64,000 bases of DNA from Antitrichia curtipendula (Eukaryota; Streptophyta; Bryopsida; Hypnales; Leucodontaceae). Numbering within the stretch: position 1 is the stretch's first letter; every line of letters begins with the position of its first letter. Location: the NCBI GenBank assembly GCA_951230915.1, contig OX579635.1, forward strand, positions 10,912,001 through 10,976,000, written 5' to 3'. The position numbers and the translations under genes are program-made. This document shows, in pieces, positions 17,968-28,760 of this stretch. The notes under the pieces are model-generated. The model ran no database searches. It was given only the letters and a program-made list of their open reading frames with translations, and was not told where the DNA came from.

Positions 17968-18431
17968 CCCTTTGCCATCAAAAAAAATGACCCAATGAAG
18001 TATTTGCTTCAATGATGTTTGTTGGATTGAAAGATGAAGACTCCATACCTACTCGCAAACTAGAATTCCCTCATAACTTTCATCTCATTAATCAAAATGG
18101 AATGATTTGAAGTTATTCACTTGTAAGTAAATCTTTAGAACCAATTTCAAATTTATTTTTTTAAGAAAAAAGGATCTTTAAAGAAGTTTTTTTTGTTGCC
18201 TAGACTACCTGCCGATCAATGAAAACTACATATCATGCATTAACTTTTTAACTATATAGTCAAAAGTTGTGAAAATTGTTGATCCTTAAAGCTACTCCTT
18301 GGGCACATGTGGTGTGAAATTTTCAAAGAAAAACTAAATAAAACTAAATAAATAAAAATAGAACTCCTTTTGTAGTGAGGTGCTCAAAATTGCTATGTTG
18401 CCAAAAAATGGTGTTTGGTCTTTTAGGGGGG
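17968..18431. mobile_element. degenerate, possibly internally deleted piggyBac-like element
   Basis: Left TTAA at 17964-17967 is followed by CCCTTTGCCATC. The right end GGTCTTTTAGGGGGG at about 18417-18431 is the reverse-complement form of the family terminus, but its TTAA is lost. Inside, ACTCGCAAACTAGAATTCCC and CTTTCATCTCATT match the reverse complement of the element at 21731-22655. Boundaries are tentative. Confidence 0.4.
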
Positions 18432-19474
18432 CAATGCTAAGATTTATTTTTCCTATTTGGAATATATTAAATCTTATTGTAGATACCTATCTGGTTTCTA
18501 GTTTGTGTACAATTTGAACATTAGTTTGGACTCTACTGATTTTTTTCAAATTAGTGAGGGTGAAAAATTAGTGTTATTACGAAATTAGTACCTCTAAATA
18601 CTCATTTTTTTGTGTGGAAGTTAGTACAATTTTGTAAACATTTCAACTTGCACTAAATAACTGAAAGTCTGCTAAATTTGTAACATAATATAAATTTTTG
18701 TATCTTTTTGTAATTTAGTATCACATGCACCAATAAAAAATAATCGAAGTGCTAGTTTTCATTTTTTTTGAAACAAGCAGACACCAGTGTAGTTTATTCA
18801 AATGCATATGGTATTCAAATGTTGCAAATTTTGGTGTATTGGAACCTCTTTCAACTTGCCAACAAAAAAATATTAAATTTTGACAAATCAAATAGTAGTA
18901 ACTATAGCAACAAACAATATTTATTGCACTAAGTTGCACATACTCATCTTCAACATACAACCATCAACAAATTAAACGCTCTTCTTAAGATTTGAAAATT
19001 GGACATGATACTACACAACCTTGTGCAGACAAAATTGTGCATTACATTAATAAAATAAACTATGCTACAAAGTCAAACAAGAATCTAAGTGTAGATACTT
19101 AGTTTAATTCAATAGACAACAACAATTCTCCTTGGCATGCTCTCATAAAGCGCCATGCAAACCTCTTCATTGAAATTGTGATACATAAAACAATACGATC
19201 CTACAATTCTTCAATTGCTTTGGGAGGTGTTGCAAATTCATTCAAGCATCATTTGAGAAGTGCCCATAAGTGTTTAAGAAGATTCAAATGTAAAAATTGT
19301 GCAAGCCATTAAAGGTGTTGAAATGGTTGTGATGCCAACCACTCTTGCACAATCTTACTTGAATGCTTGGAATCATTGCCCTCTTGAGAGACCAACCTAT
19401 TTAGGTCCAAATTATAATTACGTATAGTAGATCACAAGAATTTTTCTAAAATCACTACCACAACTATGGTGGAT
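18432..19474. other. AT-rich spacer, nothing recognised
   Basis: No supported gene or paired termini. Confidence 0.35.
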
Positions 19475-19478
19475 TTAA

Positions 19479-20354
19479 CCCCTAAAGGACCAAGGCCATT
19501 TTTTGGTCAAAAACCACTCAAAACTACCATTTATGTTGCATTCACCTAAGAAAAAAACCCAGAAGAAAACAATTTAAAATCTAGTCATGTGATCTTGTAC
19601 TTTACTTGTCTCATATCATATGGTAAAAATTTCATGAAGTTTGACCTCATAAATTGAAAGATATGAGCATTCAAAGTTGGGAAAAAAAAATTTGAATGTT
19701 GGCTTGCAATTTCAATATTCAAATGACTGTGACTGCCATGTGTAGAAAAAATTTGCATTACAGAATTTGATTTTAAAATTTTTGTGTTGAAGAATTGAGT
19801 TGAAAATTGAGAATTTAGAAAAAAACAAAAAACACACTTGATTATCATTTATTAAAAAATTATTAAATAGAAGTAGGTCCAAAATTGAATAAAAAACTAA
19901 ATCATTAATATCTCTAATATGGTATTGAAGCACAATAATCCCCGCGGTGAGATTGTTCTAGCAAGCAAATTTAACCTTGTCAAACAATTTTTTTGAAAAT
20001 TGTGAAAATTGCATTTTGAAATGAATCTTATAAATTATTTTTCAGGAAGCTGTTTAGATTGCCCAAAATACAAGATGTCCATAACTTAGTTCACATCACT
20101 CTAATCCACATGGAATGATACAAAGCTTTATATGTAGACAAAAATAATATCTATAAGAAGAAGAAACTTTTTTTAAGTTTTTGTGGGTCTCATTTTGCTC
20201 ATGGGCATTGAATGAAAAACAATTATGTTTCTATGAAGCTAAACAGTTTTTTTATCTTATGAAAAAGTTTTTTTAAATTCACTGAAAATTGAGATCATAG
20301 GAAATTGATTTAACTCCTAAGAATCCCTAGGGGAAATTTTTTGACCTGTAGGGG
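19479..20354. mobile_element. non-autonomous piggyBac-like element A
   Basis: TTAA 19475-19478, terminus CCCCTAAAGGACC, right terminus GACCTGTAGGGG, TTAA 20355-20358; 876 bp. The TTAA duplication with C-rich short inverted termini is the piggyBac superfamily hallmark. There is no transposase ORF. Its interior is shared with copies at 34366, 53019, 59640 and 61755. Confidence 0.7.
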
Positions 20355-20358
20355 TTAA

Positions 20359-21260
20359 CCCCTAAAAGACCAAGGGGCCCACTTTGGGCTTTTGAAAACT
20401 TAGGCAAGCTCTATTGACTTCAAAATTTGGAATTTTTGCATTAATTTTTTGGAAAAGATGCTCCTCATTATATCCTATCTGTGAAGCTTTGTTTCATGTC
20501 ATTTCAATAAATATTGCAAAAGTTAGAAGGTTTTTTTTATTTCAATGTCAAAATGGGCAGAAAAAATATGTTCTAACAAAATATTAATAGTTTTTTGGAA
20601 TTGTGTACATTGTTACCTACTAAAAAAATTGAACCATTGAATTCCAAATAAAGAGGTAAAAGTTATGATGAGTTTTATTTTGCGGGCACTAAAGGTAAAA
20701 AAACATATGAAGTCATCTTTTGCTCAAAATTTTCAAAATTTTCAAATAAAAATAAAAATAAAAATAAAAGATACCAATTGTTTGCTAAAACATTCTCAAC
20801 ATTGAGATTAGCATTTCTTACTTTCTTCCAAAAATTATTAGCATATTAGTTATATCTTTCATTTAGTAACATCTTGTACTTTACAATATTTTAAAAAATG
20901 AACATGAAAGTTTTTTTGGTTAAAACTTTTAGTACATACTTTCAACCTATTTTCCAACATATTGACTAAAATGCACAAGTTATAGGGCATACATGTTTTT
21001 TCCTTAAAATGTTGAAAGACAAAATTTCACCTTTTGGAAGGACTAGAAAATCCTACATTTTGAAGTTTAAGCACATTGAACTTGCAATCGGTGAGGATAT
21101 TCACTCTAAAATTCTAGGACAATGTAAATGAATTTTTTAATCAAAAAATCATACGGTTGGTTTTGTTAGAAAATAAATATTGATAAAGATTTTGACCTTG
21201 CTTTGGAGACAAGTATTTTGAAGCGGTTTTGGGCCTCTAAACTTGATGGACCTTTAGGGA
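20359..21260. mobile_element. non-autonomous piggyBac-like element B, abutting A
   Basis: Shares the TTAA at 20355-20358 with element A. Left terminus CCCCTAAAAGACC, right terminus GGACCTTTAGGGA, TTAA 21261-21264; 902 bp, non-coding. Its right half resembles the element at 21731-22655. Confidence 0.7.
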
Positions 21261-21264
21261 TTAA

Positions 21265-21726
21265 GATGACTAATTAGTAAAGAGTTACTAAAATATTATT
21301 TATAGTATTTCCAATGGTCAATTTGGTTACATGTAATAATTATGTTGCAAGTCCTCAATGCTAATCAGTCATTGCATCACTAAAAATTCTTTTTTTTTGG
21401 TCACTAGTTACTAAAAGGTCAATTTGGTTGAATATAATAAGTATATGTCAAGTTCACAATATTAATTGGTCATTATATTATTAAAAAATTGTCCTTCTTG
21501 GTCACTAGTAATTAAATAGACACCTTATGTCATGTAAATTTCAAAAAGATCTTTGAATTCACATATGAAGCAAGATGTAACAAAATACAAAGGTTTCTCA
21601 CCATCAACCATTAGGTAAGGAATTCAAGCCCTATCACTTGTGGTTTGAATATTGTCTTTTAAGAATGCTAAAAGGTAAACAAAAATTGATTGAATTGACA
21701 TGATGTAGGATTTCAATAAAGGTATT
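21265..21726. other. AT-rich spacer between elements
   Basis: Contains two related phrases (GGTCACTAGTTACTAAAAGG and GGTCACTAGTAATTAAATAG near 21400 and 21500), each preceded by a similar ~70-bp stretch, so a short diverged tandem duplication. Otherwise nothing. Confidence 0.35.
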
Positions 21727-21730
21727 TTAA

Positions 21731-22655
21731 CCTTTAAACGCCTAAAGTGCGTTATTTGGCAGCATAGCAATTTTAGGCAACTCACTACAAATAACTTCTT
21801 TTTTTTTCCTTTGAAAATTTCACACAACATATACCCAAGGAATAGCTTTAAGGTGCAATAATATTATAGCTTTGAGTACATGGTTAAAAAGTTATTGCAT
21901 GATATGTATTTTTTTAATGCTTAATGGGCAGCTCACGCAACCCCAAAATAATCATTTTTTAAGAAATAAAAATTTGAACTTGATTTCAACACTTTCTTTC
22001 TCTCTATATATATAGTGATAGTTATAGTTATAGTTATAACATCCTATTTTTTTTATCAATGAGATGAAAGCTATGAGGAGTTTTAGTTTGCGGGCACTTA
22101 TGGAATCTCTATTCTAAAATGAACTTTGAAGTCCTTTATTTAACTCAATTTTCAATATTTTTGAAAAACTAAATAAATTTTGGATGCAGATTTTTTACTA
22201 CTACTTTACAGCCATTGGGATTGGCATTTTTCAATTCCATAACTAAATTCTTAACAATTTAGTATTTTAAATCATGTTCTACTTCTTTCTAATTACTATT
22301 TTTTCAAGCATGAATGTGAAATTCTTTTATATATTTCCAAGTCATGTCTTCAATATATTATGGAGAAAAATAAGTTGTAGGATCTACACATTTTTGTCTA
22401 AAAAGTTTGAAAGATGAAACCTAACCATTTGGGAAGAATTAAAAATACTTCTTTTTGAAATCCAAGCAACAAGATTTTGCAATTGGTAAGGTTTTTTATT
22501 CTGAAATTTCAAATGGATGTACTTTAACAAGTTAACTAAGAGATTATATGTTTGGATTTGTTAATGAATAAACAAAGATGAAGATTTTAACCTTGATTTG
22601 GATTTGAGTACTTCGAAGCATTTTTGGGCCTAAAAACACTAAAAAACTTCAAAAG
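21731..22655. mobile_element. diverged piggyBac-like element
   Basis: TTAA 21727-21730 with CCTTTAAACGCC, right end ACTTCAAAAG with TTAA 22656-22659; 925 bp. Termini are eroded relative to the other copies, but the inner block (TTAGTTTGCGGGCACT; TTTTGGGCCTAAAAACACT) aligns with element B. Confidence 0.55.
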
Positions 22656-22750
22656 TTAAGGTAAGTCTTAGACACATGTTCTTGAATAAGTTATTTTTAA
22701 AATCCCAAATGTTGATTATGCAATTTCTAATTGAATATTGCACTTAATAC

Positions 22751-22769
22751 CACCCTTTTTCTTGTAGTG
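22751..22769. repeat. lone CACTA-type terminus
   Basis: CACCCTTTTTCTTGTAGTG is the right-end form of the plant En/Spm terminus CACTACAAGAAAAAGGGTG. No matching left end was found close by. It marks the point where the Tc1-like pseudogene is cut off. Confidence 0.45.
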
Positions 22770-23420
22770 AATAAATTTGTACATATGCCTATCCATCTTA
22801 CCTTCAATTTTGTATTATGCTCTCGGCCCAAAAACTGTCATACATTTCATAATAATCGAGTCACCACCATGCTTCACAATCTGATGGGCATGTTGTAATC
22901 CAACATGTTCTCCATCTCCAATCCAACACCGTGACCTATAATCTGAATTAAGCCTATTTATCTTTGTCTCATCTTTGAAAATCATGCGTTTCTTGTCATC
23001 AATAATCCAATTTATACACCTTTGAGCAAACCTTGAGCGTACAAGAACATATTTACAACTCAAGCATCACTTCTTTTATTGCACTTGTGCACCTTATCCA
23101 AACTCTCTTACAATATGCCTCATAGTGATGTTTGACAATAATTTACATCTTTTAGAACAAAGTTGTTTCATTGTCAAAGATGCAATTTCAAGTTGATCTT
23201 CAATAACAACAATGACACAACACCTCTTCTCTCAATCTATAAGAAGCTTGGGATGCCCTCCTCTTTGTTTCACAATCTCAATCCCTAGATCACTTCTAAG
23301 ATGTGCTACAAAAGATTGCCTCATGCCCAGAAAAAACAACAATTTTTTTGTGTAGAAAGACCACTTTGAAGTTGCACCAAAGTTTGGTGTTTCTGTTCTT
23401 GAGACAATGGACATGGAACC
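22770..23420 (-). pseudogene. Tc1/mariner-type transposase pseudogene (Tc1-like), truncated
   Basis: Reading the - strand from 23420: SFVAHLRSDLGIEIVKQRGG then HPKLL fits the second helix-turn-helix region and the RRGGRPxxL linker of Tc1 transposases. After stops the frame resumes as RFAQRCINWIIDDKKRMIF, KDETKINRLNSDYRSRCWI and HQIVKHGGDSIIMKCMTVFG, closely matching the start of the DDE domain ('W..V.FSDETKINR.GSDG...VKHGGGSIMVWG'), then YKIEGKMDRHMY. The first catalytic Asp (in KDETK) is present. The element is cut at 22769 before the second Asp and the Glu, and several in-frame stops and probable frameshifts occur. It cannot be functional. It is the only clear transposase in the window and could be related to the source of the TA-flanked MITEs nearby, which is inference. 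Confidence 0.75.
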
Positions 23421-23724
23421 CTAACTGCACACAAGAGACACAACATACGTAACACAATTAATGCAAACTCAAGGAGATTTGAAGTCACAAAAAATACCAA
23501 AGTTGAACGACTAGCAATAGAAGGAGTGGTAAACAAAAGTGAGTACATGAGCTCTAACCACTTTGAAGTTCTTTATTTAGAAATACTAATTTCCATTTTC
23601 ACTTTTTGGTTTCACATTGATGAACTTGAATGCTTGGATGCATGCTTCAATAATTTAATCTTTATATTTATAACTTAAATTGGTTGGAAATGGATGCCCG
23701 AAGTTGAGTTTGTTCCCAAAACGG
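23421..23724. other. spacer
   Basis: May include the far N-terminal part of the Tc1-like pseudogene (about 23420-23550, - strand). Nothing else. Confidence 0.3.
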
Positions 23725-24512
23725 ACTAGATGATGCTCAAGAGTCGAGAGGCTTAAGAGTATTATAGGACATAACGCCAAGTCTAATAGTTCATCACAAA
23801 TGTTTGTATCTATATTTATTGCAAATCTAAAGGTGTAGAAAGAGGGTCTACCTTATGAGACATAACACTTTTCTAACTATTCAATGAAACGTCGATAAAT
23901 TTGCCTTGAAAACTGGATTTAGCATTATGGACTAGATAATGTTCGAGAGTCGAGAGGCTCAAGAGCAATATGGGACATAATGCCAAGTCTAAGGTAGTCG
24001 ACCTCCTTCCGACCATTTAAGCAATCATGCATATTTTGGAGCACAAGTTTCTTGAGTAGAGGAATTTTCCCATGTACAAAAATAGAGTTTAGAAGGGTTC
24101 CATATTTTTTTCCTCAAAACATAGTTACTATGAATTTCTTTAGTTGAGGATTCTCTTTGACCTATTCTTGTCACACAGGTCTTCCTTTTTCCAACCACAT
24201 GTTGATTGCAAAATCGACCAAGATTGCAACCGATAGTAATGCACCACAACTGCATTGGAAACTATGCCATGATCAATCACTGTTTTTTCTCCTGTTGACT
24301 GGAAAGAGAGTAACCTATATAACAAGAACAAGTCCCTGGTCGGAATGAGGTCGGTGACCCTATTAGTTCATCACAAACATCCTTTTCTGTACTTTTTACA
24401 AATCTGAGTGTGTAGGAAGAGAAGTTGCATTATGAGTCAAATAATGCTTGTTTGACTATCCAATGGACAGGTGACATATCTGCCTTGGAAACCAGACTTG
24501 GCATTATGTACT
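23725..24512. repeat. two-copy tandem repeat (~206 bp) split by a MITE
   Basis: Unit 1 is 23725-23930. Unit 2 starts at 23931 (ACTAGATAATGTTCGAGAG) and is interrupted after GCCAAGTCTA by the element at 23992-24360, then resumes at TTAGTTCATCACAAAC and ends near 24512. Unit 1 reads GCCAAGTCTAATAGTTCATC without the insertion and so serves as a paralogous empty site. Confidence 0.75.
23992..24360. mobile_element. TA-flanked MITE, family K, copy 1
   Basis: Terminus AGGTAGTCGACCTCCTTCC at the left; GGAATGAGGTCGGTGACC at the right; TA on both sides (23990-23991, 24361-24362); 369 bp. Interior is an inverted copy of the element at 24905-25284. TA duplication and TIRs suggest a Tc1/mariner (Stowaway-like) MITE. 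Confidence 0.75.
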
Positions 24513-24902
24513 CACTTTTTGTTCCCAAGTTAACTGTATGCAGAGTAGCCAAAGAGTTGTCGGTTTTGGGGGTGCCCACCTTACCACATTTTTTTTCAAA
24601 TCTAAGAGAGGGAAAGGAAGCACGTCATCATCTGTCTGTAATCTGCTGCTGCTGCTGCCGCCCAGGCATTGAGTTTTTCAGTTGTACTTTGTAAATCTGA
24701 GATGTGTGCAAGTCATGACAGAACCTTTTCTTGACTCACATTCATTTGAATGAATGTGGTGTGGAAAACCCCAGTTGTTCAGCATCTGTGGTGTCCTGCT
24801 GTGATCGCTCCAGGTCATCTCATCAGACAGTACTTAATCCTCCTGCAATAAAAAAACAAAAAAAAGGCCTCTGTAACGTACTCACAAGGTCCAGAAGCTC
24901 AC
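24363..24902. other. spacer between two family K MITEs
   Basis: The first 150 bp completes the tandem repeat. The rest includes a CTGCTGCTGCTGCCGCC microsatellite-like stretch near 24644 and short protein-like phrases; no gene was recognised. Confidence 0.35.
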
Positions 24903-24904
24903 TA

Positions 24905-25284
24905 AGGTAGCCGACCTCATTCCGACCAGGGACCTATTTTTGTTATATAGGTTACTCTCTTTCCAATCAGCAGGAGAAAAAGCAGTGATTAATTATAGCA
25001 CAATTTTCAATGCAATCGTGGTGCATTACGATTGGCTGCAGGCTTGGTTGATTTTGCAATCAACCTGTGGTTGGAAATGGGAAGACCTATGTGACAAGAA
25101 TAGGTTGAACAAAATCCTCAACTAAAACATTCACAGTAATTATGTTTTGAGAAATAAAATCCTGAAAAAAATATGGAATCCTTCTAAACTCTATTTTTGT
25201 GCATGGGAAATTTTCTCCACTCAAGAAATCTGTGCTCCAAAACATGCATGATTGCTTAAATGGTCGGAATGAGGTCGGCTACCT
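24905..25284. mobile_element. TA-flanked MITE, family K, copy 2
   Basis: Left terminus AGGTAGCCGACCTCATTCC, right terminus the near-exact inverse GGAATGAGGTCGGCTACCT, TA at 24903-24904 and 25285-25286; 380 bp. It lies in inverted orientation to copy 1, 545 bp away, so transcripts through both could fold. Confidence 0.8.
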
Positions 25285-25286
25285 TA

Positions 25287-25557
25287 GTTGTAAATCATTC
25301 TAAAAGTCTTTCCCCTGCATTGGGAACTTGGAAGTGGAGGAACAATGCAAACACAACGTCGGGGAAGGTCCATGAACCTGCCCACCTGGCTTGCTCAGCT
25401 CAGACAGGCTTTGTTGCAGGACTCCTTTTAATCCAGTTGCCTTTTGAACAGTAAAATTGGTGCTTGGACAATCCTCCATCTCCACGTCTGCACTCTTTAC
25501 ACCTCGAGATGAGAAAGCTGAGTTTCATTGCGTGTTGGAAGGCCTTGTAAGCCGGTG
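25287..25557. other. less AT-rich spacer, unassigned
   Basis: Composition is higher in GC than the surroundings (e.g. AACCTGCCCACCTGGCTTGC) and may be an old exon or gene remnant, but no frame gives a recognisable product. Confidence 0.3.
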
Positions 25558-25916
25558 AGGTAGAAGGCTCAAGAATAGTTTGGGCATTAAGAACCGCCCA
25601 TCTGTAAAATGTACACAATTTGTACATGCTGTTGTTTTTTATAGCCTTCACTAATGTACAAACAGTGTACATTTCAGGGGCCAATGTACATTTCATTGGG
25701 TGTACAAACAATGTACATTTTGGAGCCCTATGCCATTTCAACTTCAAAATTTCATAACTAGTTTAAAAAAGATCCAAAAAAATATGAAATGACTTAGGTT
25801 AGATGTCAAATCCACTTCTCTTTCAAGAAAAATTTACTGAAAAATATTTCAAGAAGCTTCGCCTACCCAAAACTCAGTTTCAGCTCTTAGGTGGGCGATT
25901 TCTGGACCTGTTACCT
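25558..25916. mobile_element. TA-type MITE, family P, copy 1
   Basis: Left AGGTAGAAGGCTC (TA mutated to TG), right GTTACCT followed by TA 25917-25918; 359 bp. It carries a cluster of TGTAC motifs (GTACAAACAGTGTACATTT, GTACAAACAATGTACATTT). The interior (ATATGAAATGACTTAGGTTA) matches the element at 30163-30571 and a fragment at about 27050-27225. Confidence 0.6.
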
Positions 25917-25918
25917 TA

Positions 25919-26515
25919 GTCTGCTCTCAAAGTGACAAATTTTAAAAGAGCTTAATGCATTTGGGGGAGAAGCTGAACTTCTTGTAAACAAATTTTCAAA
26001 AAATATTCATAGGAAGGAAAATGGGATTGACATGGAACCCAAGTTGTTTCATATTGTTTGGACCTTTGTGGAATTAGTAATGGATTTCTGAAGTTGAAAC
26101 ACAATGGTCACTGAAAGCGACCACCTCCTCAAAAATGTACACTGTCGGTACATCGAAGAAAGCAAAATGTATCTCTTTATTAGAGGTCACTTTTAGAGGA
26201 GGGTTGCTTTTAGAGCACCCGATCTACTTTATTGGGTTCAGATTTGTTCAGTGGCATGTCAATGGCCATCTTCAAATAAAACTTGCACGATGAAGTCAGA
26301 CTTTATCTTTTTGAGCAGTAGAATGTAAGTACTTCAGACTTTTTATCTTTTATCTTTAGAAACAAATGGGCAATTCATTCCATTGTAGAGGAACAAATTG
26401 TACATGTGCCTCAGGCTTTTATCTTTTATCTTTGGAAACCAATGGGCAATTCATTCCATTGTTGAGGGACAAATAATAAATGTACCTCAGGCTTTGGGGC
26501 AAGTTTGCACACACT
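25919..26515. other. spacer with an 85-bp tandem duplication
   Basis: GCAATTCATTCCATTGT(A/T)GAGG with its flanks occurs twice, at about 26341-26420 and 26421-26500. Around 26115-26215 lie GCGACC / GGTTGCTTTTAGAGCACC phrases related to family P termini, so another decayed MITE is possible. Confidence 0.45.
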
Positions 26516-26519
26516 TTAA

Positions 26520-27399
26520 CCCTTTAGTGACCGGTCGACCACTTTGTGGTTGATTTTGGGACTCTTGGTCTGATGCTATTCAAAATACATTTGATCACAA
26601 AAAACTCAAAGAGTAACGCAATTAGAGTGTCTTCATGCGCTTCGAACAAAACCAATTTTAAGGGAGTTGGAGCATTGATGAATTAGCTATGAGGTTGCAA
26701 ACTCAAATGGCCTGGACCTTCAAATGGAAAGTGTTCAACAAAAATACAAAAAAATGTCAACCAAATTGTGAGACTTTTTTGTAACTTGATGTCTTGACAA
26801 GGCATAAGTGTTTCTTTGTAATCTCATGAATGCCCAAAGTAAACTTATGCATTGGTATATATGTAGCGCAAATTCAAAAGGGTCATTCAAATCATTGATT
26901 TTTGAGAATTAAGGAAAACAACTCAAACTCCAACAAGGCTCTAGAAGCAAACATGATGTAGAAGTATATTTCACTTTCTTCAATGTACTAAATCTGCACA
27001 TTTTAGAAGGGTATTCGCATTGATAACCACATATGACTATTTTTTGTGAACTTCAAAAATTTGTAACTAATTTCACAAAGCTTGAAAAAATATGAAACGA
27101 CTTGGGTTAGATGTCTATTCTACTTGTCTTTTGTTGGAAATTTACTAAAAAATATTAAAAGATGTTTCACCTCCCCAAAATTCAATTTTAGCCCTTAAAA
27201 GGTTAATTTATGGACCTTCTACCTTATTTATAGAGATTTGTACTGTTGGATGAGTTTGATTTTTTGTTAGGTTGAAGAATCTCCCTTACGGAAACACCTT
27301 ATACGGTTTGATCTAAGACTACATCTTTAGAGTGGCCACAAAGTTCACTTTCTTGAAAAACTACGCCCGCCCCCCAAATCAACCACGATCACTAAAGGG
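26520..27399. mobile_element. piggyBac-like element, second subfamily
   Basis: TTAA 26516-26519, CCCTTTAGTGACC at the left, GATCACTAAAGGG at the right, TTAA 27400-27403; 880 bp. Both ends share GGTTGATTT(T)GGG in inverted form further in. It includes a family P fragment near 27050-27225, a nested insertion or chimeric origin. No transposase. Confidence 0.7.
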
Positions 27400-27403
27400 T
27401 TAA

Positions 27404-28142
27404 TTCAATGCTGTTACAATAAGCTTAGATCATTTTGTTTTGGATGCAATAGAATGATAAATAATTGCAAGTGACAAACAGCTATGTGAATCTATAAGCA
27501 CAGAGGAGATCCTCCCCTTTTTATTAGTACAATACAGGGGGCAGGTGCAATTTCAAAAATCTACTAAGCGTGTATATTTCACTTTAATCTATGTTCTAGT
27601 CAAGAATATGTAAGGAAAGTAAGAACTCATAACATTCAGTAGCCTTCAGTGAGGCTGCCTTTTCCTCTTCGGGGTCCTCATCCACAAGATTCGTCCTCAC
27701 ATCATTAATTTAAGCTTTGGCACCAGGATGGTGGCAGTACATTTATGATATGCTTTATTATTTTTGCTAATTCTAAGACTGACATACAATTCCCTAAATG
27801 ATTACAGAAAAATGGTTTGTCAAAATTCAAAAGAATCCAATGAGCATTACACCAATGCAATTTTATCATCTTCCACCAAAAATACATTTAAATAGAAAAT
27901 TCAATGGACTCTATCATTGATGCTTGTTGGATTGGGAGGTGGAGACCTTATTTTTATATTGAATTTTATTGTTCATCATGAGCCCTCAAAGGATATGGGG
28001 TAATTTGAAGATGAGAGCTTGATTTCTCATTATCAAAACAAAAAATTATATTTGGAGTAGAGTTTCATATGAACTACAAAAAGTTGTTAAATCAAGCTAA
28101 ATTTCATCTCTAGAAATCCTTTTGTGGTATTAAGCCTCCAAT
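27404..28142. other. AT-rich spacer with a piggyBac-family fragment
   Basis: CATTGATGCTTGTTGGATTGG near 27918 matches the interior of the element at 17968-18431, so part of 27900-28300 is probably a truncated relative. No genes. Confidence 0.35.
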
Positions 28143-28234
28143 CAAAAGTTATGGACAAATTTCAAAGAGGATGTTAGAAAATGTAAAAAAATTGTCCCTT
28201 CCATCCCCTCTTTGAAATTTGTCCATAACTTTTG
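28143..28234. repeat. inverted repeat, ~31-bp arms
   Basis: The left arm starts CAAAAGTTATGGACAAATTT and the right arm ends AAATTTGTCCATAACTTTTG, pairing almost perfectly around a 28-nt spacer. Confidence 0.75.
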
Positions 28235-28699
28235 ACTGAAGGGATGAAATCTCAAATGAATTTTGGGGGATAAAACTTTACTTCATTTCCCAATTTTGTT
28301 TAGTTCAATTTTTTTTGAGAAAATTTATTGTATTGTGCCTAAATGAGGTTTGCAATTTTACTTCAAACACAATCCCTGCTTTTGACTTAATTATGAGTGG
28401 TTGAGCTTCTACTAATTCCAATTTATATGTCCCACATGGATTAAAGATCTTCCTACCACCCCAAATCTCTCTATATATAACTTCTCTTCTCACTTTGAAA
28501 ATCACATTAGTAATGGCTTTTGTATCTACAAATGCTACTCGTTCGGTTCATTATTTCCAATGAATAAAAAATGTTGGTTGTCAATACATTTTTAATGTAT
28601 TGGAGCTTACTTCAATGTTCATTATACTATATAGTGGGGAACTTGCAGCTCACTTCGATTTTCTAATAAATATCGACGCGTGCAATGTAGCTAATGTTA
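28235..28699. other. AT-rich spacer, nothing recognised
   Basis: No supported feature. Confidence 0.3.
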
Positions 28700-28760
28700 G
28701 GTGTGGAATATTCCACACTATTTCATCCCGCGGATGAAATGATGTAGAATATTCCACATC
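28700..28760. repeat. nested palindromes
   Basis: GTGTGGAATATTCCACAC (28701-28718) is a perfect palindrome. ATTTCATCCCGCGGATGAAAT (two arms ATTTCATC/GATGAAAT around CCCGCG-type centre, about 28720-28740) is another, and GTAGAATATTCCACATC follows. Taken whole, the region also folds on itself as one long imperfect hairpin. Confidence 0.7.
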
